Shown here piece by piece: positions 1 to 12,950 of a DNA stretch of 64,000 bases. How positions within the stretch are numbered: position 1 is the stretch's first letter; each line of letters starts with the position of its first letter. A program made the position numbers and the translations under genes. This stretch comes from Malachius bipustulatus (lineage: Eukaryota; Arthropoda; Insecta; Coleoptera; Melyridae), in the NCBI GenBank assembly GCA_910589415.1, contig OU342630.1:71420186-71484185 (forward strand), written 5' to 3'. The notes beneath the pieces were generated by a model that was given only the letters and a program-made list of their open reading frames with translations, ran no database searches and had not been told where the DNA came from.

Positions 1-1328
1 GTATGTTTTTCATCATTAATGCTGTTTTTCTCGAACAATTCACATTAGAGCTTTTGACCAAGAGCACCTATGTATTTATCTATTTACCTATGTACTTATC
101 TATTTATATAGAAAATATTGATAGTTTAAAATGTGCTTCCACAATGCCTATTTTCCCAGTGTCGTCGAAATTACACCTTTCATTTTCTGGCTCATGTTTT
201 GAAACACCCTGTATTTTTCTAAATGTAAAACGTAGGTAAGTATAAACAGGAAATTTTCCTTGCATTTTCTTCTATTATCTGGAAAACATCCACGTTTCCA
301 CATGATTTAGTTTAGATGAATAAATAAAAAATGACAGAATACATCAAGTCCGCTTTACAAATCCTCCCTCTATACCCCATTTCTTCTCTGTCTGAGGTCT
401 GAGCTCAGAGCCGAAGGGGTGACCGGCGATCCGCACTGATATGGTCCCCCCGGCCAGTGGCGGTCCTCGAGCCACGGATGACATTTGCAAGCTGGCCTTT
501 GTTCGCAGTCATCGGCAGGCAGTGTGTTGTCTTATCCGCGGGGCCATCTGACGAGGGCCCATAACGGAGACCTCTCTCGTAATTACCGGATAATCTCCCT
601 GCGACATATGCAGTGCCCCTCGATGGATGTCATACGGTACGGACAAGGGATGGACCTGATATCATGATCGGGGGAGAGGTATAGGGGCTGCAATAAAGTG
701 CTCGCCTTTGTGCCGGGTATTTAATTATAGATGTAGGTATTGTGATTGAATTTTATGATATAATTTTTTTTAATGAAATTTTTTGAACATTGAAATGGGT
801 GTGTGTATATTTGGGCATGTATTTGTTACATTTATACATATACTGCGTTATTGATCTACTTACTATTCATATGGTCGTTGATGAAAAATTTAATATTTCA
901 AGAAAAGGTTTCAAGTAGGTAAATAAGAATAATTATATTTCTAAAATACTGCAAAAATTATGAAAATATGCCCAGAAAAAGTAGAAGCACTTCCCTATAA
1001 ATATGAATTCCCAATTCCTGAATGCCTTAATTATTTTATTTCTAAGAATTTCTCAAAGAATCCTGGATCTTGGTATTATGTATATGAAACATGCTAGAAG
1101 ATTCCAATAAATTATATTAAACATTTTGAAAAATAATAATTGGTAAGACAAAATTGTGTGGTATGTTTCAAAAAAGTGGAACAAAAAAAATACGATAATA
1201 ATATCATTGCGCACTTTCAAAAGTTGAGGTATTTTTTTGAGTAAAATTCTCGAAAAAAAATATTATTTTTATCAAAAAAATAAGAAAATTAAAGCATCTT
1301 CATAGGCTTATTTGTAACAAGTACCTAA
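1..1328. other. Intron, no gene seen
   Basis: AT-rich except for a GC-rich patch at about 395-715 that holds a TCF-type word (CCTTTGTTC at 496-504). The patch has no open frame with recognisable similarity. The rest shows no repeat I can name. Confidence 0.5.
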
Positions 1329-1511
1329 TTATAATTCTGATTCTGTAATCAAAATTTCTTTTACTTTATTTGTAAATTTAGGTGTAATGTTGTATTGAAG
1401 ACCTTTATTCAGAAAAGCTATTTCTTTGTCTGTGAATTGAATGTTTGATAAATTTTGAAAACGAGGAAAGAAATTATGAGTTGTTTCGTTTTGTTCTTGA
1501 GTGTTTTTCAA
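1329..1511 (-). pseudogene. Penelope-like element RT N-terminal fragment, minus copy
   Basis: An open stretch of about 60 codons (no true ATG at its start) containing FQNLSNIQFTDKEIAFLNKG followed by LQYNITPKF. The pattern N-L-S, then acidic residues, then LLNKGL..N.TPKF is typical of the region ahead of the reverse-transcriptase core in Penelope-like elements. The frame stops right after ESEL, where similarity to the plus-strand copy also ends. No RT core, GIY-YIG endonuclease or full ORF is present, so this is a dead fragment. Confidence 0.65.
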
Positions 1512-1574
1512 TACAACATTACACCTAAATTTACAAATAAAGTAAAAGAAATTTTGATTACAGAATCAGAATTA
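1332..1574. repeat. Fold-back pair of Penelope-like element fragments
   Basis: A 66-bp inverted repeat (1332-1397 and 1509-1574) that appears perfect by eye, separated by a 111-bp spacer. Both arms encode the same peptide block in opposite directions. The peptide looks like the N-terminal region of Penelope-like reverse transcriptases. PLE insertions are known for complex tandem and inverted junctions, which would explain the structure. Confidence 0.7.
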
Positions 1575-1622
1575 GCATTACGCTCGCATAAATTTACATA
1601 CGAGAAACTAAAAATTACCTAA
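1509..1622 (+). pseudogene. Penelope-like element RT N-terminal fragment, plus copy
   Basis: 38 codons reading QYNITPKFTNKV, KEILITESEL, then on to ALRSHKFTYEKLKIT and a stop. It is the inverted partner of the minus copy and extends 15 residues further into the PLE-like reading frame, showing that the source element had coding sequence beyond the break. It carries no start, and nothing further of the element follows. Confidence 0.6.
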
Positions 1623-2086
1623 TTATATTTTTTTTGTATGTCTGAAAATAAAAAAATATTGAATTTTTGAGGTATATACAAATCCGGATTCAACACTTTG
1701 GAAAACCTTCGTTCATAAATTAATTATTACATCAGAGCTTGCAACTACAGCTTTGTATTTATTCCAGTATAAAAAGTTTATTTTATAAAAAAAAAATTGA
1801 TCGATTCAAATTGCAAGAGACTTTAGAACCACTCGAAATAATGAAAAAAATATCAAAATTTCGCGTGATATTGATAGGTTATTGGATATCTCATAGCAAT
1901 ATTGAAAAAAAGTCTCATTGTGTCCTGGGACATTGATTTTTTCATTTTTAAAAGGGAATATAAAATTCACACGCGATCACAAATGTCACAAAAATCACAG
2001 AAGCATAATAATTCAAGGCACTTCACCGAATCGTGGAGCATTTCATTAAGAAGTATAAATAATTTGTCTTCTCTCATAATATGTAG

Positions 2087-3002
2087 GTATAGTAATAGTA
2101 TCGTAAATATACCGACAAATTTTTAGGGGTAGGTAGTAGGGGCGTCAGAAAAAACATTTTTTTCTCCTAAACACTTGTCCAAAAACACTTCGTTTTCGAG
2201 CTACAGTGTGTTAAAATTTATCAAAAATAGAAAAGTTTTTTTGGTTATACGAGTAACTGATGTAAATTTAAACCGATTTTGATGAAACTCGGCGTGAACA
2301 ATAAAAAAATGGCCCCTAAATTGGATATTTCAGGTTTTGTAGATGTCTTCCATTGGCATAGATATTCAGCGTTTTCATTTTTTCCCTCTTTTCCCGCGTA
2401 TCTTTTACACCACTGACTTTATGTCAAATACAGAAACGTTAGCCCATGTAGTATAGAAAAACAAGTATCCATTAATTTTTTCGATACGATGCACCGTTTT
2501 TGAGATATTGGCAATTTCCTCAGGCAATGTCACTAATCATTAAGAATAATCCGAGGAATAATCAATTATTATGTTCAATGTATGTAAAAGGCCCAACAAT
2601 GCCTGAGAAAACTCCAAATACTTTTTTGTTCTTGAATGCGGGGTCTATTGAATAACGTTAATGTATGTGCAATAAAGTCAGTGGCGTGAAAGATAAGGAG
2701 GGAAAACGGCGAAAAAAGAAAAAACCCTGAATGTCTACACCACTGGAAGACGTCAACAAAACCTGAAATGGCCTAATTAAAAAGCTTCGTTTATATTGTT
2801 CATGCCGAGTTTCATCAAAATCGGTTCAAATTTATACGAGTTATAGGTACCTAATAACCAAAAACTGTTATATTTTTAAATAAATTTTGACACCCTGTAT
2901 CTCCAAAACGAAACGTTTTTGGACAAATGTTTATTGAATTTTTTTTGTTTTGACGCTCTCTAATACCCCTGAAAGTTTGTCGGTATATTTATGATACCAT
3001 CC
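2087..3002. repeat. Long imperfect palindromic (fold-back) element A
   Basis: The arms at about 2087-2440 and 2655-3002 are reverse complements with scattered differences. For example, AAATATACCGACAAA near 2103 pairs with TTTGTCGGTATATTT near 2977, and CACCACTGACTTTAT near 2409 pairs near 2671. The loop is about 215 bp. I see no coding potential. Its right end meets the left end of palindrome B exactly. Confidence 0.75.
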
Positions 3003-4098
3003 TATACAGGGTGTATCTAAATAACACCAAAAAAAATTAAGGGGTGATTCTGTGATGAAAATTAAGGAGGGTATTTGGTATAGAATTTTTCGAAAAAACT
3101 CTCCCCGAAAAAGTTACACCACCCCTCCGAAGAATTAAAAAAAAAATGGTTTTTATTTTTTATTTTCCCTGTATATTAAGCTAAAGACACGAAAATTGGT
3201 AAATATAAATTGTCAATTAAACTACATATTTTGAATTTTTTTCAACCCTGAAGTATGCAAAAGGGACTGAAATAGTCAACCCCCAAGATATTTTACCTGA
3301 CAATTTTTTTTTAGAATACATTTTTTCTTAAAAAAAAAACACGGCTGAATAGCTCAATTAATCTGCAAACTTTTTTATCTCCATAAGTTTTTTCTGAAAC
3401 TAGCGCACTTGAGAGAAAAAAATAAATGTATTGCAAGCTCATGTTATAAATAGTGTTTTATTGAACAATAGCCAACCAAAAAATTAAGCAAAGATTCTTA
3501 CAACTAAAACAATAGTAAACAAAGAATGAAAAAAGAAACTGTCGAAGGTCAACAATACAATAATAATGCTATCAGTATTATTGTTTTTATGAATGTCACT
3601 GCAAAGCACAGACCACTAGACCTTAAGGCAAAATATCCTCGCGTTAGCTCATCTTTGTGAAAATGTATCTCATTTATTTTTTTTCTCGTAAATGCTTAAG
3701 TTTTCGAAACAACTTGTGAAGATAAAAAAGTTTGTAGATTCCTTGAGCTATTCAGCCGTGTATTTTTAGAGAAAATTTTTAATCTAAAAAACAAAAATTG
3801 TATGGTAAAATATCTTAGGGGTTGACAATTTCAATCCCTTCTAAGCATACTTCAGGGTTGAAAAAAATTCAAAATATGTAGTTTCATTGACAATTAATAT
3901 TTACCAATTTTCGTGTCTTTAGCTTAATATACAGGGAAAATAAAAAATAAAAACCATTTTTTTTTTTTAATTCTTCGGAGGGGTGTAACTTTTTCGGGGA
4001 GAGTTTTTTCGAAAAATTCTATACCAAATACCCCCTTAATTTTCATCACAGAATCACCCCTTAATTTTTTTCGGTGTTATTTAGATACACCCTGTATA
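3003..4098. repeat. Long palindromic (fold-back) element B with ACAGGGTG ends
   Basis: It begins TATACAGGGTGTATCTA and ends with the reverse complement TAGATACACCCTGTATA. The arms at about 3003-3430 and 3660-4098 are highly similar and flank a loop of about 230 bp. If TA is the target duplication, the element is 3005-4096, as for a non-autonomous Tc1/mariner-type unit. No transposase ORF is present. Confidence 0.85.
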
Positions 4099-6389
4099 AT
4101 AATTACTTACGATAAATTATACTTAAGTAATTAAGACAGGCAGTATCAAGGAAAAAATATTGCCATTGGCATCCATGTAGCCTCTTCATATTTGGATGTT
4201 GCGGTTTTTTTCTTTGGGTATTCATAAAAACTAAATGAAGTATTCATATTCTGTTTTCCCCGTGCGGAATAACCAATTTTTTTATGTATTCGATGAAGCG
4301 TGTAAACGATTCAATCCGGGCGAACAAAAATAAACACAATAACAATAAGGGATGCTTGATTCATATAATAATCCACCGTCATAATTCCCATAATAAGAGG
4401 GTTATGGGGCGCATTAATAGCGGCCACTCGTGCAACTGACTTTGACAAGTATCTGCGATCCGTCAACAATTGCCGTGATCCGTAATAGAGAACCGGGAAC
4501 ACAATGGAAACACCACTCTCGTCTGTAACTCCCGTGTAGTTATGGTTATTAGTGATATGATAATAATTCATAACTGCTACAGACTGGGGTCGTAGCTGTG
4601 GTTCATGAAGGTGGAATCTAGGCCAGTCTATTCTGCGTATTGCAAGTAAGAGTTTTATTGATTGCGATTACACTGCGATATCGGATAAGCCATATAGATA
4701 ATTTTTTTGCTGAAAGCAATGGCAATCTAGAGAAAGCATTATTATTACCCGTTTGTGACAGTGTTGTAGTGCTTTATTGTATTTTTTTGCATTGCAGTAT
4801 TTATTATTTTTACTGGAATTACGAGATGTTTTTGTGGCTAAATTAAATTTAAGTAAAGAAATAAAAGTTAAAATAATTCAAATAGTGTGAAAATCACTTT
4901 GTGCGTGGATGACTGACGGGAGGAATGCGGTATTGAAAAATGAAATCTGAATGACCAATGAATGAGTGAAAAGCTGGACACTTCCTTCTTTAAATTATTT
5001 TCCAAATGCATAGTTTCAATGAATTGCTTACTAAAACTTAAAGAAACATTAGTGAGTTGTTATCAGTCTTAAACCCGAGTAATAATAATTGCGGACAAAA
5101 ATATGCTAGTGGCTTTTCTTTAGAAACAGGACTGGCCTACCAAAGTACGAGGTAGATATATGACGTGTAGGTATACATATTTGAGTGACCCCAGAACATG
5201 GCCTATCTATTAGCCACCCCATTCATAATCATACGAGCATCGCAACCCCTGCTACTCGCCCGAAATCAATTTGTACAATTGATAAGGGGGGTTGTGCCGA
5301 GCACGTCACGAGACTGAGATGGGAAATTATCGAGCAGAGGTTTGCATAAAGGGTGCCTGATTAAAAACTCGTAGTTCATTTCGGGCTTCGGGCATGTCTA
5401 CCACCCCCGGTATGACTGTATGTAGATTGTAGATGCTGGTGTAGTTATCGTCGAGGGTTTCGTGGGTGTCTTCATACCAAGGGGAGCGCTATTGTTGCGG
5501 AGTAGACGGAAAGTTTCTAATCTTACAATTTTCGTAGTTATTTTTCCCAGGTCTAACTGTAACATCTCAACTCTCAAGTTGCCTTAGGTTTTATTTCGAT
5601 ATTTTTATGCCCTATTATTATCATTATTATAGCTGATACCTTTCTCTATTATTATGCATTTCGAGTTATTTAAATAAATACTATGCAGGTACCTATAGTT
5701 GAATTACACATTTCAGAGCCACCTCCTTCCCCCTTTCTCCGGATGATTTGTTATCTAACATGGATTTTTTGATCTAGTTTTCATTTTTCAACTCAAATCC
5801 AGCCTGCTGAGATCTAAATTGAGATTTCATTTATGATTTTTTTTTATTAAACTTTGACAGAACTGTTTTGCATGAATATGGCGCTCTGGGAGCGTTGCAT
5901 GAGCGGAGATATCGATTCACGTTCACTTTAAATCGTTGCAAGTTGTATTCCTCAGGAAACACTTTTGCTTGGAATGCTGTTCCAATGCGGTTCTGTACAT
6001 GAAAGAAGTCTGAAATAAGGTGTTGCGAGGTGTAACGAGCTGAACCTGATAGGGATAAGCTACTGCGGCTTGACGTGTATTTCTGCCCGGCCTCGTTCTA
6101 GGTGGGATCAAACGACGATTGAATCCTTAACGACGAGTGATGACAATAAAGTATGATGACGCCTTGTTCAGCAACTGGGGTGATGCTTGAAATAATTACT
6201 GCAAGTGAGTTAAGTTGCGGGGACGAAAATGCGGTACGCGACAAAGAAGTTGAATCTTGAATCTCGATTGTCAAATTCCTACTGCGTCCTGCCCCTGGGA
6301 AGGACTGGATGTTCTGTTGTTGTCCTCTCGCCTCCCGGTCCAGTAGCAGGTATTGTTAGTATAGGTAACCCAACTGACATCTGATGTGT
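4099..6389. other. Intron, no gene seen
   Basis: Unique-looking AT-rich sequence. The last 500 bp (5900-6389) may be the 3' end of the LINE remnant that lies just to the right. Moderately GC-rich pieces at 4310-4570 and 5200-5500 could be conserved non-coding DNA, but nothing in them is diagnostic. Confidence 0.45.
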
Positions 6390-7020
6390 TTACACGATCG
6401 ATGGTAGTTTACACGGTCCTTTTCGTCCCTGATTTGTTCGTTTGTCACGAACCAGGGCGCGTTGACTGCTATCCTGGCGGTTTTGTTGATTGCGGTCTGA
6501 GCGCCTGACCTGTAAAGCTTTGGGCATGCTTGCCCAAGTCGTTCCCGCGGAGGTAGCGATGGGTATCAGCATCGTCTTGATGATCTTGATTTTGTTTTCC
6601 TGGCTCATTTTTTTCCGCCTACTAGTGGATAGAGCGACCCGGTTGCCTGTTTGATTCCTTTCTGGACTTTTTCAGATTGCTTTCCGAACCTGAACCATTC
6701 GTCTAGGATTACTCCCAGTTATTTGGCTTCTCTTTTCGACTTGATTTCCGTTCCGTTGATTGTCACTTCTTTTGAATTTCGGTCTCCTTCCTCGGGTGTT
6801 GTCTCTGAAGTAGATTCCGGTTTTTTTTTTGTTTTCAAAATTCATTTTTCAAAAATTCGGGTTAGGTTGTCTAGATCGGTTTGGAGGGCTTTTCTCATGA
6901 GTTGCAGTCTTCCGCTGGAGAAGTAGATCTTAGTGTCGTCTGCGAATTCGGCTATAATTGGGCTATTTTGCATAGTTTGGGTTTGGGGAAGTCGACAATG
7001 ATTCATGTTAAACAAGAATC
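6390..7020 (-). pseudogene. Jockey-type LINE reverse transcriptase remnant
   Basis: Read on the minus strand, about 7020-6870 gives FLFNMNHCRLPQTQ, then SPIIAEFADDTKIYFSSG and LQTDLDNLTRIFEK. The FADD is the catalytic box of a LINE reverse transcriptase. After a stop and a stretch with shifted frames come LGVILDEWFRFGKQSEKVQK and ATGSLYPLV (about 6725-6615). Then, one frame over, ENKIKIIKTMLIPIATSAGT appears (about 6600-6540), the usual helix ahead of the end of the RT domain. The order and words fit Jockey-like LINEs. At least one stop and two frameshifts make it inactive. The 5' half of the element is absent. The 3' limit is unclear. Confidence 0.82.
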
Positions 7021-10000
7021 GTTTGCAAGAAAAAATTTCAAATGTTGAAAAAATTTATGATTACAGGGGACAGTACGAGAAATAATGCTACAACAAAATT
7101 ATCCTTTGGAACTGCATTTAGTGGGTCCATATCTTCAAAAGCCAGATGGTGCCACTAGTGAAATCACAATTCGAATTCCTATTCTAAATAAAAAGCTATC
7201 AAACATCACTTCGGAAATTTCAGCATAATTTTGCAATCAGATTTATTATCTGATTGCTTATGCCGATTTTAGCCCGTTTGCATTATTAGGCTTAATGAGT
7301 GCACTTATTTGCATGAAGAAGGAAATGATGGATGTGTTTTGAGGTTCGAAGAACTGGTAGCGTGGATTTTTTTAATTAATCGGATCCCGAATGTCAGATA
7401 TCTTATCGTCTTCAAAATAACATTGATGTAGGATGTAATGCTGTCAAATTAATTACTTTCGCATATTTGTTTATAGCATGGTGTTATTTGCTGGAGCTGG
7501 ACTGAAAGCCACATTCACTGGTCGTTTTAGCTACACGTCCTTGAGATTAGCCAGAAGTATGTATACAACTTTTGACTGTCAAGTTCAACACGTAAAATTT
7601 GATTCACAAGCAATATTGTGTAACTGCGGCGCCAGATAAATTCCATTAGAGTCGCTCTAAGATAAACGCCTCGAACATCACGAATTTGGCGTAATAATTA
7701 TAAGTTATAGTTACCTTCCCAATAGTTACCGGTTATTCATCTCATATTATCTTGTCTCTATAGTAATTAGCGAAGAATAATACTAGTGACCAACAGCACA
7801 GCCAGGTTAATATATGTATATACCAGTCTCAGGACTCTCACGGTGTATAGTTCTAGTTCTAGTCTGCGGATCACCACTTATCTCATCATCAGTTGAGCAT
7901 GCACCGATCTGGATCTACCTCACCTACCTAGTGAAGACTTCGCAAAAAAATAGTGCAGTCATTGCTCTTGACGTCTTTTTTTTGTGCAAAAAATGTAATT
8001 TTAACAATAATCAGCTGAAATGGAACTCTTGTAACAAAATTTTAAGGTTCATTGACAGGAAAGAAAATCCTAGGCTCTGTTGGTTTGGTTTTCAACTTGG
8101 CGTCGTTATTATATTGGAATAAACATTCTGACGTCGCAGAACTCGTTATAGTCTCATAAAGAAAAGACCAGTCCGTATAACAGGGAGGGTCCCGATACTA
8201 TACAACAAGCCAAACTGCCAAACAAGCAGGCAGGCCGAACGGCTCTGTCATTCCGGACTGCCCGAGGCCGTCTTCTGAACCAGCCACATTCCTCTTCAAT
8301 ACACGACGGTCCGATTCACAAACAGCCAGTTTCCGTTCCATTATAATTATCAAATCCATCGTATAATTACTTAAACCCACAAGGTTTCGCTGAATTCCAA
8401 TAAAAAAGATCATTATTTCCACTCCTAACAAGCAATTCTGTCATTCTTTCTTGTCTAGTTGTAATTGAGGCAAAATACATTAGCATACTCGTGCGCGTGC
8501 GCGTATTACTGAATTCATAATCTCATACCGCACAGACACAGAAAATATTTTTAAAAATTATTGGATATTAATTTTGCTAAAACCTAAAAATGAATTCTGT
8601 TTTTTTGCTCCTGTTCTGAAACTGTAAGAAGAGGCAAAATCTAATTCAAGGAGACGAGTTTTTAAAAAGCAACTAAAAAGCAAAAAAGAAACAATAGAAC
8701 TAAAAGAAACTCTTTCTTTTAGGACGTTTAATTCATTTTTTTCATCAAGATTTCTATATTTAAAATGATTGGAATAGTTGCAGAATTGGATTTAGGAGTC
8801 TTTGATTGAGATCTACGACTGGTGACGAGTATGTTCCCGTTCTGTAAATCTGATCATCGGCAACAAATGGTCATGCTTCGTTTTATGTCTTGCAGGTACG
8901 ATTTGCTCACTCGTTGTCTTTAATGCCGGACAAAAACTGGCTCTAATAAATATCGGTGAGCTTCATTGGTTCGCTTTGTCTAGTTATCAGTGACAGTTGG
9001 GGTCAATTCTCTTAGCGGCAACACTATGGTCACTATGGGGACTACTTCTCTACAACTTTTTGCCCATTCTCAAAGATGGTAGGTATGAGCAATGCTCTAT
9101 GATTAATGATTTATCTTTTTTGATCTTGCTCTGTTCTCATATCGTGAGACGTTCAGATCGGGATCATGTGAAAAGCCACTTGCACTGTTATATTGATTGG
9201 GTTTTTTTGATCTTGGGTTTGTGATATTTTTGATCCATGAAGAGATGTTTTTCATCTCGATAATTTCTGTTTGATATGACTTGAATTCTGTGTCAATAAT
9301 GCGGCGGCACATGAATCCTATATGGTATCAAGTTGACCACGGCAGAAATGAACGGTTGATATTATGTATTTATTTTCACATATATCAAAGCAAGCTAATA
9401 AAACTTTATGTGATTAGAATGCGCCAATGAGAGCAATATTTACCGATGTTCGCCGTTTTGGCACTAGAGCAAATTAATCAGGTCCTTGATCTGGGTTAAA
9501 CAGTAATTGTGTGAGTCCTTTATTTACATAATTTATTTACATTTACAATACTCGTTCAAAGTGTGGTCAATTTGCTTCAATAGAGAGATTGCATCCTCGA
9601 TTCATTAAATTTATTGACCCTGTGATGAACTCCTGGAAAAGCGTCAAATTAAATTATAGGATGCATGAAAATGATCTAATCATCTCCTTATAATTGTAAT
9701 TTTTATGCATTAACATTTTAGCAATTCCATTGGGCTAACAAGCTTTTTTACAAGTTTACTTATGGCTGTGCTTTTTTTTTTTGTCTCCTGGATGTCTAAC
9801 TTTATTCAAGGTAAATAAAAACACCGATGTAGGTAAACGAGTAGGTAAATAATAAAGGTAAGGATTGCGTGCGTAAGATGGGCGGTATAGGCTAATGTGC
9901 TAATTATTTGTCTACCACACCTTACCCATGCTCGCACGCTATCTGTCTATTACATCAACACTTATGCCCGGCCACGCTACCGATGTTTGCTCGCTGATTT

Positions 10001-10372
10001 TCAGCTCTACTGATATCATTTTGAAATCCTCGAAATCCCCAGATCCCTGAACAATCGCAAATTCGGCAACGCTGGGAAAAATTATTCGCATTTTTCATCA
10101 TTCATACGATTCTGTTATCATGTATAATATGTATGAAGGAACGCGCCCTTCTCTTCAATAGATATTTCTCCAAAGAGCATACCCAACTATTTACTCTAAC
10201 TCACGAACCCATCTATCTGCTCTTCACATTTCAAAGGATATAGAAAATAAAACAGCCCTGCAAAAAAATAATAATTTTTTTCGAAAACTTTTTGTTATAT
10301 TTAAAAACGGCGAAACACAATATGTACTCGTAGGTAATTTTTTAAATATTTTAGGATGAAAGCAATTTTTTA
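7021..10372. other. Intron, no gene seen
   Basis: Mostly AT-rich with no recognisable element. A second, weaker acceptor-donor junction, TCTTGCAG followed by GTACGA, lies at 8895/8896. The short ORFs on both strands show no family signature. Confidence 0.45.
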
Positions 10373-10606
10373 TACAGGGTGATTGCAACTCATGCGACGT
10401 AGTTACCTAAATGCCAGTTATATTCAAGCCAATCTAAATCTGTTAAATTTTTTTTTTTTTTTTTTGTTTGACAACAGGTACGAAGATACAGGCTGTTTTC
10501 TATGTTTTGGGTTTAAATTTTAAACGTTGATATCTTCTAACACTAAAGTCTCTTCAAGGTGACCTATCATCGGCAAAAAGTCCAGGACCGTACTTAAAAA
10601 GAAATA

Positions 10607-11991
10607 GGGTAAGTCCGGGATTGACGCCCCACCTTTTTCCACGGCCATCTTTTGTAAATCAAAATATGGAAAAATTAAATAACAACTGTGCTGTGATATA
10701 ACTGAAAGTATATTCTCTTATATAAACATAAAAATCATTCAAGCAATCAATATATAAATATTTGACAACAAAAAAAACGAAAAATCAACTTTTGCCATCT
10801 TACCCGGATTAACGGGTAAAGATGCCACACTAGTTAGGGATAGATGCCCTTACAAAAAATAACACATATTTCACGTTAATAATGCATAAAACTCAAACAA
10901 TAACATAGATACTATTGTGCTAACTATAACTATTAACACATACTAAACACTTCTTGGCTCCCACTTGTAAAAGACTAAAAATACAAACAAAACTAAAATT
11001 TAAATAATATTTAAAAAAAAAAATTTTTTTTCATTGTGAGTATTTTTCCACACAAATGACAAAGGTTTTCATATTTCGAACAGCTTTCATGTGACCATTT
11101 TGTACAGTGCAGACACTGAATCCATTCATCCTTTCTTTTTTGTAAAAGAATATTTTTCTCCGCAACCAACGCATTCAGAATTGTCTTCCTCACTAAGTTC
11201 GTCATCTTCGTCTTCATAATGCACACTTTCTTCCGTATCTGTTGTACTATCTTCATCTATTCTTAATTTTCTTTTCTTACTAGGTTTCATGTGTTTCCTT
11301 TCGGTCTATTTGGTCGTCTTTCGCTTCAAATTTTTATCAGTTTTTTCTTTTACTTTATTTCTTTTTTTGTTAAAAAACTCCGGGCTTGTCATTACTGCTG
11401 CAACTTGACGTGAACGTTTAGTAACTTCTTGAACTTTAATAGTTGGAACAGGATCGATTCTCTCTAGTATTTTGCTAGGAGTAACTTCATCAACAAATAC
11501 AGACGTGGTGTCTTTCAATGGTTCTTGAGGCTCATCGAATTCCCAAGAGTTGGTTGGCATGCTTTAAAATTAAAAAAAGTATTTTATATGAGGGGCATCT
11601 TCCACTGTTCTAGCCAGGGCATCTTTCCCTATTGTCCGGTAAAGATGCCCCAGCTAAAAATCAAATTCAAATTTAGCGCTATAGATTAACAGAATCAACT
11701 CTTAACTTAACCTTCCACATGTCCGAAGGTACTTCAAGTCCAAGAAATGCGGTAAATTTACTTTTACTAAGATATGCGAGACAAATAGGATTATCGTGAT
11801 TAATTTTTCGAAGTACTGAAAATATATTTTTGTAAATAACTCACCTAAATAAGGGTTTTTTACTATAAAACTGAGTCACACACAACCAGACACGTTACAG
11901 TAACGTACAACTGGCACTACCTGCCTGCATAGTTGCCAAACTATTTCAGTGAGGCGTCTTTCCCGGTAGGGCATTAATCCCGGACTTACCC
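10607..11991 (-). mobile_element. Pogo-like DNA transposon, internally deleted
   Basis: 1385 bp flanked by TA on both sides (10605-10606 and 11992-11993). The terminal inverted repeats of about 24 bp begin GGGTAAGTCCGGGATT and are matched by AATCCCGGACTTACCC at the right end. Several subterminal copies of a GGGCATCTTTCCC-like word occur on both strands (near 10815, 10845, 11592, 11620, 11643, 11955), perhaps transposase-binding sites. The inside keeps only the C-terminal part of a transposase. It sits inside the left arm of the 10.4-13.3 kb fold-back, so it is younger than that element. Confidence 0.82.
11011..11560 (-). pseudogene. C-terminal remnant of a pogo-like transposase with PHD-like zinc finger
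   Basis: The first part (11560-11309) reads from MPTNSWEFDEPQEPL through TPSKILERIDPVP and AAVMTSPEFF, typical of the tail after the DDE domain of pogo/Tigger-type transposases. A TAG stop at 11306-11308 follows. The same frame then continues with an acidic stretch to SECVGCGEKYSFTKKK, and after a one-base frameshift near 11150 the other frame gives DEWIQCLHCTKWSHESC and NLCHLCGK. Together these form a Cys4-His-Cys3 PHD-like finger. The HTH and DDE catalytic domains are missing, so the protein is not functional. Normal members of the family are several hundred residues long. Confidence 0.75.
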
Positions 11992-12950
11992 TAGTTTTTA
12001 CTTTTTTGTCAGAAAATCACATTTTACGATCGATTTTATGAAAAACGGCATCGGATAAGGAAAGTACGTGAAAAATGCTATGAAGTGAGCTTCTTATCGG
12101 ACAGCATATTTGGAAAAGCTTACAAAAACAGGTCCAGTAAGAACTTGTTCCTTCCTAAACTTGAATTTTCAATTTTGTTGAAAAAATTGTTTCTAATATT
12201 CCTCAAAATTCATTGAAAATTATTTCAAAAGCTGCCCATCTACGAATTTACGGGATAGCCTATTGCCAGAATTTTAAATCTAGGAACCAGACCGTTATTC
12301 CTACTCGAAGAAAAAATATTTCGAATTTTTTTGAGCTTCTCAAATCGAACGGCACACTTCGACCAGTTTCACGCAAACAAATTATAAAATGCAATACAAG
12401 TTCTTATTTTTATCTATTTTTGTGAAGCTGTTTGAAGTGTGCTTTCGATTTAAGAAGCTCTCATGTCACAGCATTTTTGCTGTACTCTCCGAATTCGATG
12501 ACGTTTTTCCCCTAAAGTCGATCGGAAAATCACAAAAAAAATGCGGATAATTTTTCTTCAAGTCGGCCCTGGTTACTAGATTCAAAATTCTGACAATTAA
12601 TAGGCTATCCCGTAAATTCTGTGTACGACAGCTTTTGAAATCATTTCAAATAAATTTTGAGAAACATTAGAAAAATGAATGAGACCAAAGCAAGGCAGTA
12701 TAGGTAAGGAGGAGGTAAGAAGTGTTCGATTTCAGATGCTCATTTTATAGCATTTTTGTACTTTCTGAATTCGATGCCGCTTTTCCGAAAGTCGATCGGA
12801 AAATGTGCTTTTCTGTCAAAAAGTGCAACCCATTTCTTTTCAAATACGTCCTGTATTTTCCATTTGGCGTTATGTCATCTTGAAGTATGAAGGGTCCTGT
12901 AGCGTCCTGTAGCAGAAGGGTGTTTCTGCTACATTTCGTTGGATTTTATC

